Assembly: GCA_003135055.1 (NCBI GenBank)
Contig: PLDF01000347.1
Location: 1 to 38,751 of the forward strand
From: Bryobacterales bacterium
Lineage (GTDB): Bacteria; Acidobacteriota; Terriglobia; Bryobacterales; Bryobacteraceae
Direction: 5' to 3'
Length of the DNA: 38,751 nucleotides
Under the pieces are notes generated by a model. The model made no database searches, had not been told where the DNA came from, and saw only the letters and a list, made by a program, of their open reading frames with translations. Below, in pieces: positions 1 through 9,586 of the stretch; positions within the stretch are counted from its first letter, which is position 1, and each line of letters begins with the position of its first letter. A program made the translations under genes and the position numbers.

Positions 1-425
1 CTTACCCGCTTCAGAAAAGGGGCGCGGCCTTGCGCCGGCGCCCCGGCCCATCTCAGCCTCCGAGTAGGCGCTCGGGTCGCATCCCTGCGTTGCCCTATCC
101 TCCCCCCCGGCTCACATTCCATATCGGACGAAACTCACGACATATGAATACTCTATGAACGCTGCACACAGTGTTACCGATCACAACGGTCAGTTCTGCC
201 ACCACTCATCCCGGCGCCACACACCACTCGTGTGAACGCGCTTCGGCTCTCGCCCGAGATTGACGCCCGAAAACCACCGCTCAGAATCACGAGTTACGGT
301 GAGTGTCCGGAGAGGCAGGCGCCAATAAACCGCAGTTCGCCGTAGTGACCGGGACTGACGCGGCGTTAGCCGCACGATCGCCGCGGCGGAATGGCGCCAA
401 ATCCCTCGCGCACTTGACGCTAAAC
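1..425. other. Intergenic region 3' of tex with two GAACGC repeat fragments
   Basis: No credible gene is visible; the short open frames here have no family resemblance and no ribosome-binding site. It carries two pieces of a motif seen again near 9.15 and 11.12 kb: TGAACGCTGCAC at about 153-164 and TGTGAACGCGCTTCGG at about 230-245. The second is a 16-base exact match to the reverse complement of the 11.1 kb site and its flank. The first 60 bases are GC-rich and unassigned, and may belong to a gene outside the window. Confidence 0.5.
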
Positions 426-2615
426 TCACCGCGTCTTCCAGCGCGTGGCGAGATCGTCCACCGACGGTTTAGGCTTAGGCGGCGGCGCTTGCTGCGATTT
501 CATCGAGAGCGCGATGCGCTTCGTCTTGGTGTCGGCGCCGATCACCTGTACCTTGACGACCTGGCCGACTTTCACCACCTCATTCGCGTCCCGAATGTAG
601 CGATTCGATAATTCGCTGATATGCACCAGGCCGTCCTGATGGACGCCGATGTCGACGAAGGCTCCGAACTTCGTGACGTTCGTGACCACGCCTTCGAGCT
701 TCATGCCGGGTTTGAGGTCGGCGATTGCCTTCACGTCGTCCTTGAAACTGGGAGCAACAAATTTGTCGCGCGGATCGCGGCCGGGTTTCTTCAGCTCTTC
801 CAGAATGTCGTTGAATGTGAACGCGCCCGCGGTTTTGCCAACTTTGCTCAGTAGTTCCGGTGCTTGGATCAACTGCTCCACCGGGACATTGAGCCCGGCT
901 GCGATCTGTTCGACGACGGCGTAGGATTCCGGATGGACGCCGGTGACGTCAAGAACATTTTCGCCACCGCGGATTCTCAGGAATCCCGCCGCTTGCTCGA
1001 ACGTCTTGGGGCCGACGCCGGGGACGGCGGTAAGCTGCACGCGGGAACGGAATTTGCCGTTTTCATTACGGAACTGGACGATTTTCTGCGCGGTGCGTTC
1101 GGTGACGCCGGCGACGTAGCGGAGCAGAGCCCAGCTTGCGGTATTGAGATCGACGCCGACCCGGTTGACGCAGCTTTCCACGACCGCTTCGAGCGATTTG
1201 TGCAACTGGCGCTGGTCCACGTCGTGTTGATACTGGCCGACGCCGATCGATTTTGGATCGAGCTTTACCAGCTCCGCCAGAGGGTCCTGCAAACGGCGGG
1301 CGATGGAGATGGCTCCGCGCACGGTAAGGTCGAGGTCCGGAAATTCCTGGCGGGCGATGTCCGACGCGGAGTAGATGGATGCGCCGGATTCGTTGACGGT
1401 GACGGTAAACAGATCGGGACGGCCTTCCGATTTGAGAAAATCGCGGACCAGCGCCTCGGTTTCGCGCGATGCCGTGCCGTTGCCGATGGCGATGGCCTTC
1501 ACGCCGTGTTCGGCTATGAGGGTTTTGAGAGTGCGCATCGCGCCCGCGGCATCGTTCTTCGGCGGATGCGGATAGATGACGTCGTGGGCGAGAAACTTGC
1601 CGGTCTCATCGACCACGGCAATTTTGCAGCCGGTGCGAATTCCCGGGTCGATGCCCAGCACGGCGAGTTGTCCGGCGGGCGCAGCCAGCAGTACGTTTTG
1701 CAGGTTGTCGCGAAATACTTTGATGGCCTCGGTATCGGCGCTCTGCTTCAACTGCAGGCGCGTTTCGCCTTGGATGGAGGCGTTGAGCAGGCGCTTCCAG
1801 GCGTCATCGACGGCCAGGGTGAGATGCGGCGTCCAATCGCCTTCCCGTTTGTGAACTTTACTGGCGATTTCGCGGGTCGGCCGCAGCGGATCGAGTTCGA
1901 TGGTGAAGTGGAGAACGCTTTCGGTTTCGCCGCGGCGGATGGCCAGCATGCGGTGCGACGGGATCTGCTTCACGGGCTCGCGATAGTCGTAGTACATCTT
2001 GAACTTCTCTTGCTCGTCGGGCGCGCCGGCGATTTTGCGGCTTACGATGACGCCTTCGTCGAACATTATTTTGCGCAGCGATTGGCGGATGGAGGCGTCT
2101 TCGGAGATCGTCTCCGCAACAATGTGGCGGGCGCCTTCGAGGGCTTCGGCGGCATCGCCGAACGTCGCGGCGTAGGTTTCGAGGGGCGTGCCGGTGGGTT
2201 GCTGGGCCCATAAATATTGGGCGAGAGGGTCGAATCCTTTTTCGCGAGCGATCATGGCCTTGGTGCGTCGCTTGGGTTTGAAGGGTAAGTACAGGTCTTC
2301 GAGTTCGCTCTTCTCGATCGTCGCTTCAATGCGCGCTTTCAGCTCATCGGTCAGCTTGCCTTGCTCCTGAATCGACGCCAGGATGCTCGCCTTGCGGTCC
2401 TGAAGCTCGCGGAAATAGAGCAACTGCTCTTCGATCGCGCGGATTTGCACTTCGTCGAGATTGCCGGTGGCCTCCTTGCGATAGCGCGCGATGAAGGGGA
2501 CGGTGCCGCCTTCGTCGAGCAGCTCAATGGTTGCGACGAGTCCCTTCATGGGGACGCTGAGGGATTTCGCGATGTGAAGGAGAATCTCGGGTGATAGGGA
2601 TTTTAGCTCAGTCAT
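426..2615 (-). CDS. tex: Tex-family RNA-binding transcription accessory protein
   Basis: A 729-residue protein of the Tex/Spt6-like family, cytoplasmic nucleic-acid-binding proteins linked to transcription and RNA turnover. The order is the usual one. First comes an N-terminal helical region with the family signature around 'GTVPFIARYRKEATGNLDE'. Next is a YqgF/RNase H-like domain ('LGIDPGIRTGCKIAVVDETG'), then helix-hairpin-helix motifs ('TAVPGVGPKTFEQAAGFLRI'), and last a C-terminal S1 domain ('GVVTNVTKFGAFVDIGVHQDG'). Length is close to the usual 720-780. I chose the ATG at 2615 (MTELKSLSPE), where family homology begins; an in-frame start at 2660 would add 15 unconserved residues. The gene stands alone on the minus strand, and the next gene upstream ends at 3341. 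Function in this organism is inferred from the family. Confidence 0.95.
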   Translation of the reverse strand: MTELKSLSPEILLHIAKSLSVPMKGLVATIELLDEGGTVPFIARYRKEATGNLDEVQIRAIEEQLLYFRELQDRKASILASIQEQGKLTDELKARIEATIEKSELEDLYLPFKPKRRTKAMIAREKGFDPLAQYLWAQQPTGTPLETYAATFGDAAEALEGARHIVAETISEDASIRQSLRKIMFDEGVIVSRKIAGAPDEQEKFKMYYDYREPVKQIPSHRMLAIRRGETESVLHFTIELDPLRPTREIASKVHKREGDWTPHLTLAVDDAWKRLLNASIQGETRLQLKQSADTEAIKVFRDNLQNVLLAAPAGQLAVLGIDPGIRTGCKIAVVDETGKFLAHDVIYPHPPKNDAAGAMRTLKTLIAEHGVKAIAIGNGTASRETEALVRDFLKSEGRPDLFTVTVNESGASIYSASDIARQEFPDLDLTVRGAISIARRLQDPLAELVKLDPKSIGVGQYQHDVDQRQLHKSLEAVVESCVNRVGVDLNTASWALLRYVAGVTERTAQKIVQFRNENGKFRSRVQLTAVPGVGPKTFEQAAGFLRIRGGENVLDVTGVHPESYAVVEQIAAGLNVPVEQLIQAPELLSKVGKTAGAFTFNDILEELKKPGRDPRDKFVAPSFKDDVKAIADLKPGMKLEGVVTNVTKFGAFVDIGVHQDGLVHISELSNRYIRDANEVVKVGQVVKVQVIGADTKTKRIALSMKSQQAPPPKPKPSVDDLATRWKTR

Positions 2616-3340
2616 TTGTTGCAGATCTCGGCTTCCGGCAGTCTCGGCTCGGTAAAGCATAGAGCGTCTGTCCGCTCTGTTGAAGACTCACCGCAACTCA
2701 TCGATTCTCAACACCGGCCGCGACCGCGTCTTCATCGCCATTTGTGGGCCGCGGGCCCATGGGCATTCCCGGGCGGTCGCCGACAATTGATGCTGGCAGA
2801 ATTCGGATCGGATTGTCAATCGAGTCGATGATTCCGGTGGACGACGAATGGCATCTTCAAGAATCCCGCGATCTGCGCGCCGTTTGTCGGCGGAATCCAA
2901 TACCCTTTTTTCCGCCTCTCCCAGCCTCGCTATTTCGTCGGCGTGGGAGGGGGGGCGGGACACACATAGGCGTCAACAATAAGCCCGCACCACGATGAGG
3001 CACGTGACTGCCAGCACGTATATATCGCAGAACGCCGCTTGCCGAAGCTTACGCTTTAGCGGGCGATTTGGTTTTAGCCCGCCTCGACCGCCGGTACGAC
3101 ATGTTGGACGGCCAGTTGACGTGACCCAGACTTCACGAGACTGATGTTGACGGAGAGCGGCAAGACGCAGCAGCGTCAATCGTTTTATAACGGGTCACGA
3201 CCCATACTTCATTACATGGGGATTTCGCGACAGGAACCCGGCGCTCTCCCCCAGCCCGTCAAAGTCGTTCTTCGAAGCCGTTCTGATCAAGTCCGGAATA
3301 CCCGATGAGTTAGGCCCTGACATCGTGTTCCGTCGTCGAC
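2616..3340. other. Intergenic region between tex and the helicase gene
   Basis: About 725 bases with no gene that I can support. It has a G-rich tract near 2947-2957 and an inverted repeat GCGGGC...GCCCGC at about 3059-3082 with a T/A-rich loop. That could act as a weak terminator for the leftward helicase gene but lies about 260 bases beyond its stop. Short frames here lack ribosome-binding sites and recognisable motifs. Confidence 0.4.
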
Positions 3341-6300
3341 TCAGACCGTTAATTCTAGCGTCAGCTTGTCGTCTAAGTCTAAGTAAGGAACGGAAGTAGA
3401 TACAACTCGGTGCTCCGTGTGAACACTTCTGGGCGCTCCCTCGGACCCAATTGGCTCGATGTCGCGGTCGGCAAGCGATTTCAGGAGGTCATTCATCGTG
3501 TCTCTTCGCCGACGGACGAAAGTAGAAGCGAAACACCGCCAGAACACCCACCCGGCGCGCTCCAAGACTCGTTGGCGCTGCATATCGTCAGCCCATTTAT
3601 CCAGTCCATGGTACTGGTCGCCGTCGCACTCGACTGCCAGACGTGTATCATTGTGTCCCTCGACCACCATGTCGATGCGATACTGGCCAACCCGCACCTG
3701 AGGCGTCACCCGGTAGCCTCGCTGTGTGAGTTCGTCGTACATCTCCCGCTCGAAAGGGGATTCACAAAGCTGGCGCAAGTCTTCCACCCGAGTTTCGTCC
3801 TGCGCGAAGGGCACCGCGAAGTGTTCAATGAGGCCCCGCCGGAAAACATCCGCCCTGCTCAAATGTTCCAGTTCCACCGAGCGTACTAGATACATCCGGT
3901 CCCGTGCGCGCGAGGCCGCCACGTTGAAACTTTGTGCGAACGTGCCGCGCGCGAGCGGCGCACCAACTTTGTTGGGCGCTGAAACCATTGAGAGGAACAT
4001 TATGTCGCGCTCCTTGCCCTGGAACGTGCGTGCATCGCCACACGCGATTTGATGGCGCTGGATGATCTCAGGTCCGAGTTCGTCGGTCAGGAGATCCCAA
4101 ATGCGCAGTGCCTGCTTATTGCCGAGTAGACAAACCACGCCTATGGAACGGCAGGCCATTATCGGGTCAGCCGCAATGGCCTTAATTTCGTCAACTATGA
4201 TGCGTGCCTCGGCAAGATTGATGTCGCCCTCGCGATAGCCGTCTTGAACCACGACGTCGATTAGGGGGGATCGAGACGCTCGGACGACTTCGGTAAACGG
4301 AGCGGGCACAGTTCATGGTTGTAAAACTCGCGCTTCGAATACTCGATCACAGGGCCTACACACCGGAAGTGCTCCCTGAGCATCACGGAACTCCTTGCGA
4401 ACACGACTTTGAAAAGATCATAGATGGAGCGTTCCGGCGACATTTGCTGTCGGTAGATGTCCACTTGGCCAGCGAGGAAACGGTTCATAAGGACACCTAC
4501 TTTATCCTCATCAAGACCAACGGCGTCGGGTGAAACCTGCTTATCATCGCCCACGATCAGGACCTTCTTGGCCCGCAGCAGAGAAGGCAACGCCGTGAGA
4601 TCGGACTGGGATGCCTCGTCGATAATGACTAGGTCGAAGCAGCCCAGTACCGGGGGTAGCGATTCCGAAACTCTATAGTGGGCCATAATCCAGCAGGGCA
4701 CGGCGGGGTTGGCGTGCGAGGCTGCTATGCGCGCGTCGCGCCTATAGCGAACAGCTCTCTTTCCAGTTCCTTTGCCGATCTTTTGAATAGCATTTAGGTA
4801 AGCCTGAAGTGCTGCTCGAATGCTGGGAGAAGCATTTTCTGCAAGTTTGAGCCACGTGCGCTTTACGACTACATCACGATAAGCCCGGGCCAAGTCCGCT
4901 TCGTGCTCGTAACGAGCCCGCGCCAGCTTTTTCAGCTCTTCCTGCGCATCAATTGACTCCAGGTAAGTGGAAAGCCGCCTGAGACGCCAGGCTGCGCGCA
5001 AGTTGTCCGGAAGCATAACATCCACGGTTCCGGGGATCGGTCGCCGGAGCGCCACCGCGTAGCTCGGCGCCCCGGAGGCTTCAATTTTGCCGCAGATCTC
5101 AGATACCGTGGCGAGTTGCATGCTTAGGCCCGACACCCGCGCAAGTTCGGCCATCAGCGCTGACCAGTTCGCCTGCATCGTCGCATCCGTGACTGTAGGG
5201 TTTCCCAACACCTCGACAAAAAACTGACGTAGATTGTCGACAACGCGGCCGGAGCGGCCTTCCAATACCTTTTGCCAGCGCTCCTTATTCGCCCATACGT
5301 TGGCTAAACGATGCGTCGTTAGGTGATGCCGAAGGGCGATCTTCAGCTCAGACAGGCGCTGCATGTCGTCCCCAACCTCCCGTGAGTGAGGCCAATTGGG
5401 GAACGCTTTGCCGGCGGAGACGCAGATTTCCGCTTCCCCGTCGATGACACTTCTCAGCTTGACGAAGAGAAGGTAATAGTTGGCGGCGGCTAGAGCGCCA
5501 TTTGGCGTCTCGCCTACCTCGGCTTGAGGATTGAATTCCTGTGCAAGACTGTTCCAACGCATCGCCAGTTCGCGTTGCCGCTTCAACAACGCTAAGTACT
5601 GGGAGACGTGCCCCCAACTCTCGGGATCCGCCGCTGGATTGCCGAGAACGCGTATTAAGGCGATTTGCCTCTTTCGCCCTGACCTAGCCCTAGCGAGCAG
5701 CCCCTTCAGCCCAAAAGGCCTTTTGCCCTCAGCGAGATTCGCCACGGCCGCAGTCAGATCGGCATCAAGCTCGATGTCTGGTGGCGTGGTGACGGGTCGT
5801 TTAAGAAATGTTTTTCGCCGGTCCACAGCTTCCGCAAGCTCGTTACCGAGCTCTTCGAAAATCAAAAGGAGGTCGTGATTGTTGAGGTCGCGCAGCCGTT
5901 CGCGCATGGGGCCAACCCAGGGCTGATGTGCCTTTAATATTTCGTCTCGCGCATGCTCAATGGTTTCGATGCGCGTCAGAAGGTGTTGTGCGAGCGTGAG
6001 GGTCTCATGGCTCGAATCAGCGAGCCGCGGAACATCACCATTTTCAACACTTTGTTTCAACTGCTCCAACCTTGAGATATCCTGGTGCAGTTCGAGTAGA
6101 GCCTTGGAATCAGGAAACTCAACGAGCTGGGGAATCGACGCTCCGAGATAGTCGATATCGTTAGCCAGCGTCCGACGCGCAGTGCGAAGCCGAACTAAAT
6201 CCGTATCTGAAAATTGTGGAGAGAAGGCGGGTTCAATTCCAAGCTTATCGGGGATCCATTCGAATTTCCCTGAGTTCTCGACCACTTCTCGCGCCGCATC

Positions 6301-7986
6301 CTGAGGACCGATTTCTTGATCTGCCAAGGTGATCCCGACCAAATTCTTCTTCGCCCAGTCTCCAATCTGCCAGTCGATGCCCGAGAGTTTCCTGTGGAGC
6401 GCATCAATAGACATATCAAGGTGGCTGATCGCTCTCGCCGTGGCGGAGCGATCAAGACTTTGGACCTCGGAGGCAATCTTGTGGATAGCGTGTTCGAACT
6501 GCTTCATGCCAGCCTGCTCTGTGGTTAGAAGCGAAATGGCGAGCGGGCGGATCTCTGCCGGAAGTTGGTCGCGTAGAACAGCAAGTGCCGGATCCTTCAT
6601 CGAGGTCACAAGAACCCGCTTGCCCTCAGCCAGATAGTGGCAGATGACGTTGGCTATTGTGTGCGTCTTTCCGGTACCGGGCGGGCCCTGGACGACAACG
6701 CCATCGAAAATATCTAAGAGTTGGACGATGCGGACCTGCTCGTCGTTGAATGCCTTAGGGAAGTAAAGATCGCGCGCCGGAGTTTCGCCGGTGTTCTCGC
6801 CACGAAACGAGACAGACACGCCCCGGAAAAGCGGGAGATCGACGGCGGCGTTAGTCGTTTCAGGATCGCTAACAACGGCGGCGACAGCGGGAGGATAGGA
6901 CTCAACCTCCTCAGCCTGCTTTTTCAATTGCTCCAAGTCCTCGACAAAAAGGCTATCGGTTCGTGGGCGTGCAAAGAGCACCCATGTGTCCGTTACCTTG
7001 AGTTTGTCGTCGGGCTTGGGCATAGTGCGTTCCGTAGCTGGCACTTCGTCCGGCCAATACATGCCGTTCCCGTCGAGGTTGGCGACCGCTGTGTGGAGAA
7101 GTGGCTCGAACGTACCGCGGTCGAATGGCGAAAAGGTTGTCGTCGCATTTGCCCAAAAGGCCTTCGCCGCCTTTTCCAGGTTGGCCACGCCCGGATTGTC
7201 GACAGAGGCGTACCAATCAATCTCAAGTCGGGCGTCCACATCGCGCGGCCGGATTTCAAGTTCTGCCGTCTCTGCATTGAGCGATAGCTCGACGCCCCTG
7301 GTCACCAAAGGATAGGCGACCGTGGTTCCATCGCAGTGCCAGATCCCAACACCTACGCCCCAGACGATTTCGAGAGGAGACTGGGTCATGCCGCCGTCTA
7401 GCTGCTGCTTCAATGTGAAAAGTTGGGCATACAAGCGAATAGTTTCTCGGCGAAGCTTCTCTTCTTTGGCCCAGGGGCGCCACTCTGCCTCGATGTACAT
7501 GGCGAAGTGGGCTCCCACCTGATCAGCCTTTTCATAGTCAGAAAGAGCAAAGGTCTTCGGGATATCGAGAGAAGATTGGTCCTGCTTCCGCCCGAACGCC
7601 GACGGAAGATTTGTCTCTGCGTTGATGAGGGTTGCGCCGTCGATAACATCGAGAAGCTTTGGCTCCTCGTTCGGATTTAATGTCACCTGCACCCACGGTC
7701 GGAGCACATCCGCCGTGATGTCCGGCGGCTTCGTTTCGTACAGGCGCTTCACCGCAAGCCAAATCTCGTCATCGGCGTCACTGACGTTCAAGCGGATTCC
7801 GGGCAGCCCTCGCATCCGGTATTCGTGAAGAGCGAAAAGGCCATGCTCGGCAACCGTGATCGCAGGCCTATTTCGCAAACGGGCGGATTGCTGGGCGAAT
7901 TCGATCAGGGAGAGGAGCCGGTCTTTTTGAATTCCCATGAGATCTTTGTCGGTTAATACTTGTGTGCACTCAAGAATTTCTTCCAA
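3341..7986 (-). pseudogene. SF1 (DNA2/NAM7-like) helicase with C-terminal Vsr-like nuclease, interrupted by a one-base frameshift
   Basis: Two overlapping frames (7986 to 4261 and 4309 to 3341) form one gene of about 1,550 codons. The first holds an N-terminal region of about 400 residues without a recognised domain, Walker A GPPGTGKT at residues 434-441, a long helical insert, and Walker B 'LVIIDEASQSD' near residue 1120. It stops just after 'CPLRLPKSSERLDPP'. The natural continuation, 'PLIDVVVQDGYREGDINLAEA' (helicase domain 2), lies in the next frame. The shift falls in a run of six Cs (minus strand, 4264-4269); seven would restore the frame. The second part ends in an endonuclease-like domain of the DUF559/MTES_1575 Vsr-like type: 'ESPFEREMYDEL', then 'RIDMVVEG' and 'LAVECDGDQYH'. 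The family is known from defence islands, but here function is inferred. The promoter side (7987-8060) is clearly AT-rich. The break could be a sequencing error, real decay or, less likely, programmed slippage. Confidence 0.85.
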
Positions 7987-8488
7987 TATCTCATTGTATT
8001 ATATCGCACAATAAAATATGAAGCATACCCGATTCGCGGTACGGATGACGGTATACGGAATATGAATCGACCAAATCGCGGTCCCAATTCGGATACGTAA
8101 GTCGGCTTATATTTTGAAAAGTGCTTTCGGTTGGCACAATGGAGGAATTCGTGGCGCTAACAGCCCATCCGTCCAGCAACGGGACTCCTCCTGTGAAACG
8201 CCGGCCACGGCAGTAAAACCGGCACCTGATGCTCAACCACTCGGCCCCGTGGTTCGCCCCTCCCCGGAGAAGTGCTTCTGTACGGCGGCGGGGTTGAAAC
8301 GATTGACGGCCGCACCAAGGTTAACGCGGGCAAATCCGCATCCGAGAAGTTTGAGTCTTGAGTAGCCCGCCGCAGCATCGCTCTCGGGAAACGCCGTTCA
8401 TTCTCGCGGAAGCGGCCCGCTTAGTTAGCCCCTGGTGTGCGAGCAGCGCCAAACGCCAGTGATCGCGTCCGCGCACTATACTCTAAGT
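7987..8488. other. Intergenic region between helicase and hicBA, AT-rich at its left end
   Basis: The first 75 bases upstream of the helicase start are much richer in A+T than the surroundings (for example TATTATATCGCACAATAAAA around 7997-8016) and probably hold its leftward promoter. The rest is GC-rich. A 29-codon frame from a GTG near 8271 reads GGGVETIDGRTKVNAGKSAS. It has no ribosome-binding site and no family I recognise, so I do not call it a gene. Confidence 0.4.
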
Positions 8489-8489
8489 A
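8477..8489 (+). promoter_or_regulatory. Candidate -10 element of hicBA, possibly giving a leaderless mRNA
   Basis: TATACT at 8477-8482 is a near-consensus -10 hexamer, and the hicB ATG begins at 8489, six bases later. Transcription would therefore start at or beside the start codon, and no Shine-Dalgarno sequence is visible upstream. No clear -35 box was found. The 13-base string TATACTCTAAGTA recurs with one change at 9081-9093. Confidence 0.45.
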
Positions 8490-8692
8490 TGACATTCAGA
8501 GTCGTCCTGGAACATGATCCCGAAACCGGCGACTACTCGGCCGTGTGCCCGGAACTCCCCGGCTGCGCCTCCGCCGGCGAAACCGAGGCGGAGGCCAGCG
8601 CGAATATCCGAGAGGCCATAGAACTTTACCTGACGCCGGGAGACATCGATATGCCCGAAGATGCGAAGCTCTTCGAGGTCACGGTTGGGTGA
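8489..8692 (+). CDS. hicB: HicB-family antitoxin
   Basis: A 67-residue protein that is the antitoxin half of a type II HicAB system. It would bind and neutralise the HicA mRNA interferase encoded immediately downstream. The sequence is the classic partial RNase H-like HicB fold: 'FRVVLEHDPETGDYSAVCPE' followed by 'LPGCASAGETEAEASANI' and 'REAIELYL'. It lacks the C-terminal HTH or ribbon-helix-helix domain of longer HicBs, so DNA-binding autoregulation is not evident. I chose the ATG at 8489 because homology starts there; an in-frame start at 8435 adds 18 unconserved residues. The order is antitoxin first. The stop codon (8690-8692) overlaps the probable hicA start region, so translation is probably coupled. 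Confidence 0.9.
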   Translation: MTFRVVLEHDPETGDYSAVCPELPGCASAGETEAEASANIREAIELYLTPGDIDMPEDAKLFEVTVG

Positions 8693-8912
8693 ACGCGCGA
8701 CACCGAGGCTCACTTCAGACCAGGTGATCGGCATTCTTCGCCATCACGGCTTTCTGTGGATAGGCGCTTCTGGCAGCCACCAGAAGTGGAGGCATCCACT
8801 CACCGGAAAGCAGGTCATCGTTGCCCATCACCGTGGCCGGTTGCTTCCGTTAGGAACCATGAGGGCGATTATCGGGGGCAGCGGAATCCCAGCTTCGGAA
8901 TGGTTCAGATGA
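8685..8912 (+). CDS. hicA: HicA-family mRNA interferase toxin
   Basis: A toxin of about 75 residues with the double-stranded-RNA-binding-like HicA fold, which cleaves mRNA when freed from HicB. The core is visible: 'PRLTSDQVIGILRHHGFLW', then 'GSHQKWRHP' with the catalytic-type histidine, then 'HHRGRLLPLGTMRAII'. The toxin therefore looks intact. The start is uncertain. TTG at 8685 has GAGG at 8674-8677 seven bases upstream and gives a normal-length N-terminus. ATG at 8661 would add eight residues and overlap hicB by 32 bases. The pair lies about 500 bases from the large helicase-nuclease gene, and HicAB modules often travel with such accessory genes. Confidence 0.9.
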   Translation: MGERATPRLTSDQVIGILRHHGFLWIGASGSHQKWRHPLTGKQVIVAHHRGRLLPLGTMRAIIGGSGIPASEWFR

Positions 8913-9586
8913 GCGGCCCATAGGCCACCTCGGGCGGAGATTAACTTGGTGAATGCAACCCGCTTGCAGCTTTTCAACGGCAAGCCGGCTTCCGAACCCC
9001 GGCTCGCGGCATACCCCGGTCACAGGCCGTATCCCCATGAAAACAATACGCAAAATACCAAAGCGCTTTTTCCCATACTGTATACTTTAAGTAGGGGTGC
9101 CTCCCAAATCGTGGCGCAGGCACTCCTGCGGGCACTCCTGCGTGCAGCGTTCACACATGTGAACGCGTCGGAGCGGCCGTTGAGTAACAATATTGACCCC
9201 GGTGCCATAAACGGACAGTTATCTGCGCTCGCGGCTCCTCTCGGATCAGCCGTTCGCCGCGCCTCGGATCTTTGACAATTGAATAATCGACAGGCCGACG
9301 CAGGCGAACCGCGATTGCTTCCGCGCCGGCCAGTCGGCGGCGCTTCATCCGTCTAACCCCTTTTGAAGCAGTCAAATGTAACAGACTATTGTTGTTGCCT
9401 CACTATTGCCGGTGTTATCACCCGCATCACAGTCCCGCATCTTTCGCGGCCGCCAGCCGGTCGGCAGCCTCTATATACCGGTTTACCAAACGACCCCAGT
9501 CCCACAAACGGACACTATTCCGCGCCGGTCTCAGCCGCCGCAAGACCACGCCATCGGCAAGCGATTATTCAGCGCCGCTTACCGCC
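8913..9586. other. Intergenic region 3' of hicA and of the aminotransferase
   Basis: No gene supported. It contains a second copy of the hicB promoter-like string (TATACTTTAAGTA, 9081-9093) with no gene after it. At about 9119-9142 there is a tandem GGCACTCCTGCG. A perfect-arm palindrome lies at 9147-9166, described separately. Near 9209 and 9508 are two similar strings containing AAACGGACA. Confidence 0.45.
9147..9166. repeat. Palindrome with arms GCGTTCACA / TGTGAACGC, 2-base spacer
   Basis: Two perfect 9-base arms are separated by CA. The left side is preceded by TGCGTGCA, which also flanks the related palindrome at 11116-11137 when that is read on the other strand. The shared string is TGCGTGCAGCGTTCACA. 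It could be an operator for an unknown dimeric regulator or a member of a small palindromic repeat family. Confidence 0.7.

Noticed and set aside
864..2213. Long open frame (449 codons) opposite tex
   Set aside because: It lies fully antisense to a well-recognised gene in a GC-rich genome, and its translation has no family motifs. Other long antisense frames (11198-12502, 20689-21732, 25800-26756, 30388-31371, 34530-35885) were rejected for the same reason.
4261..4309. Programmed frameshifting in the helicase
   Set aside because: The C6 run lacks a clear slippery heptamer with a downstream stimulatory hairpin that I can see, so a sequencing error or mutation is simpler. Not excluded.
8271..8360. 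29-codon frame reading GGGVETIDGRTKVNAGKSAS
   Set aside because: The peptide looks somewhat protein-like, but it has only a GTG start without a ribosome-binding site, and I recognise no family.
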